DNA from: Mycobacterium asiaticum
GTDB lineage: Bacteria > Actinomycetota > Actinomycetes > Mycobacteriales > Mycobacteriaceae
NCBI RefSeq assembly: GCF_001673635.1
Contig: NZ_LZMH01000031.1
Span: 1-64,000, forward strand
Length of the DNA: 64,000 bases
Direction of reading: 5' to 3'
Part shown: positions 50,091 to 57,591 of the stretch, in pieces
Position numbering within the stretch: the first letter of the stretch is position 1
Layout of the letters: every line of letters begins with the position of its first letter
Position numbers and translations under genes: made by a program
Notes under the pieces: generated by a model
Told to the model about the DNA's origin: nothing
Databases searched by the model: none
Seen by the model: the letters and a program-made list of their open reading frames with translations, nothing else

Positions 50091-51992
50091 TCAGGGGGTT
50101 ACGCGCATCTCGTAGAAACGCAGCCGCGCATTGGCAGGTCCCTGGCCCAGCTCGCGGGAACGGCCGACACCGATGGTGTGCGCGTCTATTTCGAGGTTGG
50201 TGCCCCGAACCGAACCTGGGGTGCTGACGAGAAACGGCTCGGCTGCGTTTCCGGTGATGAGGCGATAACTCGTCCCGTCGAGGGTCACTGTAGGGGTGGT
50301 CAGCGGGAGGATCGTGCCCTGGAACAGCCGGTCGATGATCGTCGGGTTGAGGTCGATCCCTACCAGCACCGCCATGTCGGGCGCGCTGGGTGGGGGAACT
50401 TTGACCGATCCGTTCCCGGATACCTCGACCTCCGAACGTTTGGTGAGTGGCCCGCAGCGCTGTGCACTGCGGGTGAAGAGAGCCCACTGGTTCTCGACGC
50501 CGGCCACCGCGAAATCGCAAAGCAACGCACGGGAATACAGCGGCGATTCCTGCACGGCCAGGCGGCCATTGATGCCGGCAGCGGGTGAGGCGGTCGAAAC
50601 GCGTGAGAGTACGAAATCGGTGCGCTGACTGAGCGAATCGCTGTTCAGCTTGTCGAGTGAGGGCAGATACGTCGAGTAGGTCGCGAATACGGGCGCCGGC
50701 TGCCACGCCAAGTTGTAGGCCCACACGACGGTCGTATCGACGGGATCGACGTGAACTGTTCGCGATCCGATGGTGGTGAGAAAACGGTCCGGGACGGCGT
50801 AGAACTCACGTTGCCGTGCCTTGGCTTGTTCGATGCGATGGGCGAACCGGCCGGGGACCGCCAGGGTCGTCAGGCGATCAACCGATTGTGCCGGCGCCTG
50901 TATCGCGGCCACGGAGCGATCATGAAGGGCGGGGGGGCCGCCGGCAACCAAGAAAGCGAGCACCACCCCGGCCAACGCGATGGCGCGCAGGCGGACCCGG
51001 GGAAACGGGGCCAGAACCACCGAGACCACGATGAGGCCGACCAACATACTGATGTGCCATAGGTCGTAACGCCCGAATGCGCTCTTGGCGGTGATCAACG
51101 TGGCGACACCGACGAGCCCAATGAAGCTACGCGGAATTTTGGTACCGCCCTGCGCAAACGCCCAACAGAGGGCGCCTACCCACAGTAGGGCCATTAAGAG
51201 CGCGGGAATGGCGTACAGCGGCAGTGGCACTGCTTGCGCTTCGTTGTAACCCGCCACGATAGCGACGCTGTACCTCAGCCAGGCGAACAAGTTCTCCGGC
51301 TGTTGACCCGCAAGGAGCCAGCAGATCACGACGGATACCGAGAACGCGACCACCGTTGCGCAGTGGCGCACAACGGCTTTCCAGCCGAGCAACACCGATG
51401 CGGCCAAGCCGATTGCGAACATCGTGAGGCCGGTATTGAACTTCACCAACAGCTGGAGCCCACCGACCAAGCCGATGACAACGCAGGTAATAAACATCGT
51501 GGATCGTGATGTGTTCTGTTGCAACATGGGCACCGCCGCCCAGGCTATAGACGCCAGAATGGCCAGCTCGGGGTACATCAAGCCCAACGAATTACCATGG
51601 GTGACTTGAAGAGTCGCGATGCCAGCCGTCGCGACGAACGCGATGAGGAGTGACGTCATGGGGGCACAGCGCAGACGAAGCACGGCGCACACGCCTAGAA
51701 ACAGTGCGGCCACAACCGCCATCTGATAAATGCTGGCCAGCACGGACTGCCCGAACGAGTAGTACGACACCGTTTGTAGAAACCCCAGCGGACCATAGGT
51801 GAAGACGACGTCCCGGCCCCACGCAAGATGGTGGAGCGGAGCCAGCGCAAGGACCGCCTCCCAAGAGGGGTCGACCCCCACCCCCGCGTCAACGGACCAC
51901 TGTGGTTGCACGATCACAGCGGTGACAAGCGCCGCGAGGACGCGCTGCCAGCGGGCCGAGCCCCATGTTGTCGTCGAACACCACGTTCGCAC
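50091..51992 (-). CDS. Large multi-pass membrane protein, unknown function (GT-C-like topology)
   Basis: About 633 residues from a GTG at 51992; the frame extends to 52382 but the first 130 residues look non-coding. About ten to twelve membrane helices fill the first 400 residues, and a soluble, probably periplasmic domain of some 230 residues follows. The first loop contains GVDPSWEAVLAL and VFTYGPLGFL, which I have seen in uncharacterised bacterial membrane proteins. The layout resembles GT-C polyprenyl-sugar glycosyltransferases, but no firm catalytic motif is seen. It is divergent from a second membrane protein with a clearer GT-C signature and near a GtrA/GtrB pair, so a periplasmic glycan-modifying role is an inference. 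Confidence 0.7.
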   Translation of the reverse strand: MRTWCSTTTWGSARWQRVLAALVTAVIVQPQWSVDAGVGVDPSWEAVLALAPLHHLAWGRDVVFTYGPLGFLQTVSYYSFGQSVLASIYQMAVVAALFLGVCAVLRLRCAPMTSLLIAFVATAGIATLQVTHGNSLGLMYPELAILASIAWAAVPMLQQNTSRSTMFITCVVIGLVGGLQLLVKFNTGLTMFAIGLAASVLLGWKAVVRHCATVVAFSVSVVICWLLAGQQPENLFAWLRYSVAIVAGYNEAQAVPLPLYAIPALLMALLWVGALCWAFAQGGTKIPRSFIGLVGVATLITAKSAFGRYDLWHISMLVGLIVVSVVLAPFPRVRLRAIALAGVVLAFLVAGGPPALHDRSVAAIQAPAQSVDRLTTLAVPGRFAHRIEQAKARQREFYAVPDRFLTTIGSRTVHVDPVDTTVVWAYNLAWQPAPVFATYSTYLPSLDKLNSDSLSQRTDFVLSRVSTASPAAGINGRLAVQESPLYSRALLCDFAVAGVENQWALFTRSAQRCGPLTKRSEVEVSGNGSVKVPPPSAPDMAVLVGIDLNPTIIDRLFQGTILPLTTPTVTLDGTSYRLITGNAAEPFLVSTPGSVRGTNLEIDAHTIGVGRSRELGQGPANARLRFYEMRVTP

Positions 51993-52140
51993 GCGCTCTG
52001 ATCCCGTCAGTACCACTCCCGCAAAGTACCAATGCGGAGGAACGCGGCTAGTAGTCGGTTGGGCGAACACGCAATGAAACTGCGGCAGTAGCAAATCCCG
52101 CCGGACGCCGGTGGCTTCGAGGCCACGGCAATGCGGCGTA

Positions 52141-53757
52141 ATGCGCCACGATAGGCTCTGCAACGGCCACCGAGAGGAGCTGATCATCAGCAACATTCGC
52201 GTGCCGCCCGTAGCCGTATACATCGCGGTTGCGGCCGGGCTCGTCCTAGCGACCGTAATCTTGCGCGGCCAGGCGATCAGCGAGTGGGGGCTACTCAACC
52301 CTGATGAAGCGGAACTCATCGTCCAGGCCCGCGCCGCGCTCCTTTCGCCCGTTCCGTTTAGCACCTGGGCTACTGGAACCACCGGCCCGTACTGGGTGCT
52401 CTTCCTCGCCGGGCTTGGTGCGCTTGGTGCGCCGCTGACACTTGCCTTTGCTCACCTACTTTCGGCAGTTCTCCTGGCGCTCAGCGCCGCCGCTCTGTTT
52501 GTCACGGCGTCCCGGGCGATCGGTCGGAGAGCCGCACTCGTGGCCACCTTGGTGTGGTGGTTGCCGATCGCAACGACGGTCCTGGTGGGCGATGCGGTGA
52601 ATTTCGACACGCTGAGCACTGAATATCTGCCGACCCTCCTCGTCTTGGCTTCGGCGCTGGTTCCGCGCGAACAATTGGCATCGAAGCCTTGGCTGTTCGC
52701 AATTCTCGGTCTAATGGCCGGCCTCGCGGTCGGCGCAAAGTTTCAGGTCGCCCCGCTGGCCGCCGCGTTTGTCGCGGCGCAGTTGATAGTGCTGGACACA
52801 AGCGTGCGACGCATCTTTGTGTCCCTGCTGTGGTGGGTTGGCGGCGCAGTGCTGCCGTTGACTGCGATCGTGCTAGTAATGGTGGTCTCTCCGACGACCA
52901 ATTGGGCGCTCGTCGAGCAGACTTTGACGTTCCTCGGGTCCTATGGGGGCGACCGCACTCAGCTGCAGCGGTTCACAAGCACCCTCGCTGCGCTCATCAA
53001 GCCGACTTTCTATCTACTCGTCGGGCTTGGTGGCTTGGCTTGGCTTGGCCGGCACAGCGCCAGACGATCCAATGTGGCTCGGGTGATCCTCATCCTGGGC
53101 GGGTTCACGGCCGTGCTGATCGGGGGTATGGGTTTTCCGCATTACCTCATCATTTACTTCGGGGCGGTCGCGCTGGCTGCCACGATGCCAGTCAGGCCCA
53201 ACGTCCGCTTGTTCCCGCAGCAACTATCGGCAGCCGCGTTGGCGGGCGTTCTGACCCTGGTGACCGCCGTCCTGGTCTTATTCGGGTACGCAGTCGCAAA
53301 AAGTCCGCCGCTCTCACCTGAGAATGCCGTTGCCGCGTTCTCCGGCAATTCGGTCAACCGCAACTCCGCACTGGCCCGGGCCTGCCCGCCAGGATCGCGT
53401 GCCCTGGTCTGGGGTTGGGCAGCCGAACTCTACGTCGCACAGGATTGGCAGAGCACCATGCCCTATCTGAACGTGCTCGGGCTGAGCACGAGCCCCGCGA
53501 ATCGAAAGGCCGCCGAGCCGATAGTGCGTACCGGGATTGACCGGGCAGACTGTGTCGTCGACGCAACCAGCATCAAACGTCCCGCGTGCCGCTCGGACCG
53601 TCTCGAGCCGCGCGTGTCTTACTGCAACTTGTCGGAGTCTTCGCTGCCGCGCGTCTATCCGAACCTCGCCGCGCTGACGGAGCAGCAATTTCACGCGGTC
53701 CCAGTCACTGGCAATTGTGAAGGATGCACGCTCTACGTGCGAAATGAGTCCTCTTGA
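52141..53757 (+). CDS. Membrane glycosyltransferase of GT-C/ArnT-like type
   Basis: About 538 residues with ten or more predicted membrane helices, and a C-terminal extracellular part containing several cysteines. The first loop has LNPDEAELIVQAR near residue 52, matching the acidic Asp-Glu motif of the GT-C fold (ArnT/PMT type), which uses polyprenyl-phosphate sugars on the outer side of the membrane. The start is uncertain: a good GAGAGGAG lies near 52171 but no standard start codon follows at proper spacing, so the ATG at 52141 is a compromise. The end overlaps the tail of gtrA by 25 bases on the opposite strand. GtrA and GtrB nearby could supply its lipid-linked sugar. Confidence 0.75.
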   Translation: MRHDRLCNGHREELIISNIRVPPVAVYIAVAAGLVLATVILRGQAISEWGLLNPDEAELIVQARAALLSPVPFSTWATGTTGPYWVLFLAGLGALGAPLTLAFAHLLSAVLLALSAAALFVTASRAIGRRAALVATLVWWLPIATTVLVGDAVNFDTLSTEYLPTLLVLASALVPREQLASKPWLFAILGLMAGLAVGAKFQVAPLAAAFVAAQLIVLDTSVRRIFVSLLWWVGGAVLPLTAIVLVMVVSPTTNWALVEQTLTFLGSYGGDRTQLQRFTSTLAALIKPTFYLLVGLGGLAWLGRHSARRSNVARVILILGGFTAVLIGGMGFPHYLIIYFGAVALAATMPVRPNVRLFPQQLSAAALAGVLTLVTAVLVLFGYAVAKSPPLSPENAVAAFSGNSVNRNSALARACPPGSRALVWGWAAELYVAQDWQSTMPYLNVLGLSTSPANRKAAEPIVRTGIDRADCVVDATSIKRPACRSDRLEPRVSYCNLSESSLPRVYPNLAALTEQQFHAVPVTGNCEGCTLYVRNESS

Positions 53758-54224
53758 GTGTCGGAGGCGGTGCGCCGGAACGAGAAGTATCGGTGGCCGA
53801 AGTAGCTCAGCACCGTACTCGCGGCCAAGATGATTGCCTGTGCTGGTATCCGGTGCAGGCCCAGTTGGACCAACACAGGTAGGGCGACGGCGTTGATGCC
53901 CAGCGCGGTGAGGTAGACGCTCTCGAAACGCGCAAGGTCTCGCATGACATGGCCGCGGACGCGGAATACGAATTGCCGATGCATCACGAAGGCGAACAAC
54001 ACACTCAATACATGCGAGATGCCGAGGGTGACCAACGATCCCGCAACCGTTCCAGATCGGTGGTCTACAAGCTGGCCAACACTCTCCGAGCAGGCGACGA
54101 AGATCCCAAAGCCGACAACCGTGTTTATCGCCCCCACCACGAGAAAAGCCACGCGTTGATCGCGAAAGAGCCGGATCAGCGGGCCCGGCGGGACGGATTC
54201 GGGTGGCAGGTCGAATTCGGTCAT
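53733..54224 (-). CDS. GtrA-family membrane protein
   Basis: A 163-residue protein with four predicted helices, matching the GtrA family (first helix VAFLVVGAINTVVGFGIF, C-terminal SYFGHRYFSFRR). GtrA proteins are thought to flip polyprenyl-phosphate-linked sugars across the membrane, or to partner with GtrB-type transferases. It lies downstream of rfbH on the same strand and about 2.4 kb from a GtrB-type gene. Its 3' end overlaps the end of the convergent GT-C gene. The family function is partly inferred even in model systems. Confidence 0.87.
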   Translation of the reverse strand: MTEFDLPPESVPPGPLIRLFRDQRVAFLVVGAINTVVGFGIFVACSESVGQLVDHRSGTVAGSLVTLGISHVLSVLFAFVMHRQFVFRVRGHVMRDLARFESVYLTALGINAVALPVLVQLGLHRIPAQAIILAASTVLSYFGHRYFSFRRTASDTQEDSFRT

Positions 54225-54351
54225 TCGCGGCTTTCGGATGCGGCGAGCTGGTATCGGGCGACCCCGAGCGGATCATGATCCTCATGCGCGCGCCGCTCCC
54301 CCTCGCTCTGGCACGTCACCGCCGCGCAAAAGTCGAGCTGGTAACGCACGG

Positions 54352-55716
54352 TTACCGCGCGGCCTCGGCCATGTACTCCCGGATCGAGTCGGCCACGAAT
54401 TCGAGCATCGGGATAGTAAGGCCTGGGTAGGTGCCTATCCAGAAGTTGCGGTTCATCACGATGTCGGTGTTGGTGAGGTCTCCGACGATCCTGAAATCCA
54501 CGTGCCGGTAGGCCGGCTGTTTGACGAGGTTGCCGGCGAAGAGCTGTCGGAAACCGATCTTGCGCTCGTTGAGGAACTGCATGAACTTTGTGCGGTCCGC
54601 GGGATGCTCGGGATCAAGCGTGATCGGGAAGCCGAACCAGGACGGGTCCGACTTGGGCGTGGCGACCGGCAGGATGAGGCCCTCGACCTCGGTCAGCCGG
54701 GAGGTCAGGTAGTCGAAGTTCTCCTTGCGTGCCTGCACGAATCCATCGAGCTTGTTAAGCTGCGAAAGACCAAGCGCGGCTTGCATATCCGTGGCCTTCA
54801 GGTTGTAGCCGATATGGCTGTAGATGTACTTGTGGTCGTAACCTCTGGGCAAGTCCCCTAGTTGCCATTCGAAGCGCTTCTCGCAGGTGTTGTCTTTTCC
54901 TGGTGCGCAGTAGCAGTCCCGGCCCCAGTCGCGGAAGGATTCAACCTGCTTGCGCACCAGCGGCGACTTGACGAACACCGCACCGCCCTCGCCGGTCGTG
55001 ATGTGATGCGCTGGGTAGAAGCTCACTGTCGCGGTGTCGCCGAAGCTGCCGGTTCGTTTGCCGTCGTAGGTCGAGCCGAGCGCGTCGCACGAGTCTTCGA
55101 TCAGCCATAGGCCGTGCTTGTCGCACAACTCCCGCACGGTGTCCAAGTCGAAGGGATTGCCCAGCGTATGAGCCATCATGATGGCCCGTGTCTTGGGTCC
55201 CACGGCCTCACGCAGGCGTTCCGGGATCGCATCGTAGGTGCCGAGCTCGATGTCTACGACTACCGGGCGCATGCCGTTCTGAATGATCGGGTTGACCGTG
55301 GTGGGGAAGCCCGCGGCCACGGTGAGCACCTCGTCGCCGGGCTGCAGGGGCCGTTTGCCGAACCGCTTCTTGTTACCGGCGAGCTTGGGGCTGGTCAGCG
55401 CGCTGAGAGCGCAAAGATTGGCGCTTGACCCGCTGTTGACGAAGACGGCGTCCCGGGCCCCGACATAGCGGGAAAGCGCACGCTCGAACAGCGGATGGAA
55501 CCGACCTGCGGTCAACCAGCCGTCGAGGGACGCGTCGACCAGCGCTGCGAAGTCTTCCGGGTCAAGCACTTTGCCCGACACTGGAACCGGTGTGACTCCC
55601 TGGACGAAGTCGGATGGTGCGAGCTTGCGCTTCGCGTAGCTGCGAACCGCTGCGAGAATATCTTCGCGATCCTCCTCGAGCCCGCCGTCCCCAATATCGG
55701 TATCGAGTCTAGAAAT
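54352..55716 (-). CDS. rfbH: CDP-4-keto-6-deoxyglucose 3-dehydratase (RfbH/E1), apparent ATT start
   Basis: A PMP-dependent iron-sulfur enzyme that removes the C3 hydroxyl of CDP-4-keto-6-deoxyglucose on the way to 3,6-dideoxy sugars. It has the aminotransferase fold but with histidine in place of the usual lysine (SFYPAHHITTGEGG, near residue 237), and the [2Fe-2S] cysteines CYCAPGKDNTC, both diagnostic of E1 rather than of a transaminase. Homologues carry about 40 residues before VSGKVLD. Here those residues (EDILAAVRSYAKRKLAP and onward) are encoded, but no ATG, GTG or TTG lies in frame before them. An ATT at 55716 stands five bases after GAGGAG, giving 454 residues. The next regular start, GTG at 55581, would cut a conserved helix. 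Divergent from rfbF. Confidence 0.92.
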   Translation of the reverse strand: MSRLDTDIGDGGLEEDREDILAAVRSYAKRKLAPSDFVQGVTPVPVSGKVLDPEDFAALVDASLDGWLTAGRFHPLFERALSRYVGARDAVFVNSGSSANLCALSALTSPKLAGNKKRFGKRPLQPGDEVLTVAAGFPTTVNPIIQNGMRPVVVDIELGTYDAIPERLREAVGPKTRAIMMAHTLGNPFDLDTVRELCDKHGLWLIEDSCDALGSTYDGKRTGSFGDTATVSFYPAHHITTGEGGAVFVKSPLVRKQVESFRDWGRDCYCAPGKDNTCEKRFEWQLGDLPRGYDHKYIYSHIGYNLKATDMQAALGLSQLNKLDGFVQARKENFDYLTSRLTEVEGLILPVATPKSDPSWFGFPITLDPEHPADRTKFMQFLNERKIGFRQLFAGNLVKQPAYRHVDFRIVGDLTNTDIVMNRNFWIGTYPGLTIPMLEFVADSIREYMAEAAR

Positions 55717-55870
55717 GGGATCTCCTCAGGATTGTGTACTTCACATGCTAGGTAGCGCCCCCGAAAACCCCGCCGGGCGCGTCACGGCATTGCTAGTGTG
55801 TCACCTGCGCGACGCTGCGTCAGCGAAACCGCGCTGGGGAAACCATCGCCTTGAGATTGGAACGTTGGTC

Positions 55871-56647
55871 ATGAAAGCCGTGCTCCTTGCCGGTGGGCTT
55901 GGCACGCGCATGCGTGAGGAGACTGAATTCCGTCCCAAGCCGATGGTCGAGGTTGGTGGCCGGCCGGTGCTCTGGCACATCATGAAAATTCTTGGCCATC
56001 ACGGCTTTTGTGAGTTCGTCGTATGCACCGGCTACAAAAGCGAGTACATCAAGAGCTACTTCTCGAACTATGGCGTGGCTAATCTCGACTTCACCATCAC
56101 CTTGGGTGATCAGTCCAGCATCCGCTATCACGGCTCGCACGACGAATTCAATTGGCAGGTGACCGTCGCCGACACCGGGCTGAATACGATGACGGGCGGC
56201 CGGATCAAGCGCATCCAAAAGTATGTGGGCGACGAGGCGTTCCTGTGCACCTACGGCGACGGCATCGCCAACGTTGACATCCCGGCGCTGCTGCAGTTCC
56301 ACCGCGCGCACGGCAAGATCGCCACCGTGACGGCCACCCAGCCGATGAGCCGGTTTGGGGTCATCGACTTGGAGCAGGACGGTGCAGTGGCCAAGTTCCG
56401 CGAGAAGCCGCAGACCGAAGACTGGATAAACATCGGCTACTTCATCTTCGAGCCAGGAGTGTTCGACTATCTGGAGGGCGACGAGACGGTGCTAGAGGAG
56501 AAGCCGCTGCTCCGACTCGCCGAAGACCGCCAGATTGCAGCGTTTCCTCACCACGGGTTCTGGCAACCGATGGATACCTTCCGCGAATCGCAGCTGCTGA
56601 ACAAACTATGGAACAGCGAAAAGCCGCCATGGAAGGTCTGGGAGTGA
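55871..56647 (+). CDS. rfbF: Glucose-1-phosphate cytidylyltransferase
   Basis: A 258-residue nucleotidyltransferase that makes CDP-glucose, the first step to CDP-3,6-dideoxy sugars. The N-terminal nucleotide-binding motif is LLAGGLGTRMREET, with RPKPMVEVGGRP directly after, then CTYGDGIANVD and the EKPQTEDWINIGYF active-site region. Length and sequence match RfbF/DdhA across bacteria. ATG 55871 is chosen because homologues begin with this MKAVLLAGG. It opens a plus-strand operon: the next gene overlaps by four bases (GTGA) and the one after likewise. The 4,6-dehydratase (RfbG) that must act between this enzyme and RfbH is not in the window. Confidence 0.95.
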   Translation: MKAVLLAGGLGTRMREETEFRPKPMVEVGGRPVLWHIMKILGHHGFCEFVVCTGYKSEYIKSYFSNYGVANLDFTITLGDQSSIRYHGSHDEFNWQVTVADTGLNTMTGGRIKRIQKYVGDEAFLCTYGDGIANVDIPALLQFHRAHGKIATVTATQPMSRFGVIDLEQDGAVAKFREKPQTEDWINIGYFIFEPGVFDYLEGDETVLEEKPLLRLAEDRQIAAFPHHGFWQPMDTFRESQLLNKLWNSEKPPWKVWE

Positions 56648-57591
56648 ACGGGATGGGAGTGAAGAAGAAGATCGCAGTCATCGCCCCCGCCTACAACGAA
56701 AGCGAATGCGTCGAGGAGCTGGCTCGCCAGCTGGCCGCGGTGTTCGACTCCGAGCCGACGTATGACTTCGAGGCAATCATCGTGGAAAATGGTTCGACCG
56801 ATGACACGATGGAAAAGCTGCTCGCCATTCACGCCGCGGATCCGCGGTTCAAGATCTTGAAGCTGGCTCGCAACTTTCGCATGGATGGCGGCCTGACCGC
56901 AGGCCTGAACTCGGTCGACGCCGACGCCGTCGTGCTGATGACCGCCGACCTGCAGGACCCGCCCGAGTTCATCCCAGAAATGATTCGCGCGTGGGAGCAG
57001 GGCTACGAAAACGTCTACGGAGTGGTCACCGAGCGGGGCGGCGTGGGCCCTATCCGGCGAATGAACTCCCAATTGTTCTACTGGCTGGCCGGCCGGCTCA
57101 CCGACGACCGAATCACCCGCAACGCCAGTGATTTTCGCTTGGTCGACCGAAAGGTCTACGAGGCGGTTCGCTCGATGGACGAGCGCAACCGGTTCGTCCG
57201 TGGGCTGTTCTCCTGGGTGGGCTTTAAGTCAATCGGGCTTCCGATGAAGCGGGCGCCCCGCTTCGCCGGGGAATCCAAGGCGTACAGCCTGAAAGTGATT
57301 GATCTGGCAGGCAAGGGGATCCTTGCCCATTCCTATGTGCCGCTTCGGCTTATCACCCTCACTGGGTTCGTGTTAAGTGCGATCGCAGCGTTCGCCGTGC
57401 TGTTGCTTGCCGTGCGCTTCGTCTTCTACGGGGTGCCTTTTCCGGGCTTCGGCTCAATCATCTGCGTAACACTCGTCGGCTTCGGTGTCGTAACGTTGCT
57501 TTTGGGGGTCGTCGGTGAGTACCTCGCACTCATATATGAAGAGGTCAAGCAACGCCCCAACTTCGTCGTAAGCCAGAAGGTGGGTATGTGA
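56644..57591 (+). CDS. GtrB/ArnC-like polyprenyl-phosphate glycosyltransferase
   Basis: About 315 residues. A family 2 GT-A domain (APAYNESECVEEL, metal-binding MTADLQDPPEF near residue 100) is followed by two C-terminal membrane helices (about 235-295), the layout of GtrB/DPM-like enzymes that put a sugar on undecaprenyl- or decaprenyl-phosphate. It is coupled by overlapping start and stop codons to rfbF before and the thiamine-diphosphate enzyme after, which suggests that a sugar derived from this pathway is its donor. Together with the GtrA-type protein and the GT-C enzyme it would form a complete lipid-linked sugar branch. ATG 56653 is an alternative start. Confidence 0.87.
   Translation: MNGMGVKKKIAVIAPAYNESECVEELARQLAAVFDSEPTYDFEAIIVENGSTDDTMEKLLAIHAADPRFKILKLARNFRMDGGLTAGLNSVDADAVVLMTADLQDPPEFIPEMIRAWEQGYENVYGVVTERGGVGPIRRMNSQLFYWLAGRLTDDRITRNASDFRLVDRKVYEAVRSMDERNRFVRGLFSWVGFKSIGLPMKRAPRFAGESKAYSLKVIDLAGKGILAHSYVPLRLITLTGFVLSAIAAFAVLLLAVRFVFYGVPFPGFGSIICVTLVGFGVVTLLLGVVGEYLALIYEEVKQRPNFVVSQKVGM

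Noticed and set aside
54352..55581. Ordinary DegT/WecE sugar aminotransferase
   Set aside because: The catalytic lysine position is histidine and the iron-sulfur cysteines are present, which identifies a 3-dehydratase rather than a transaminase.
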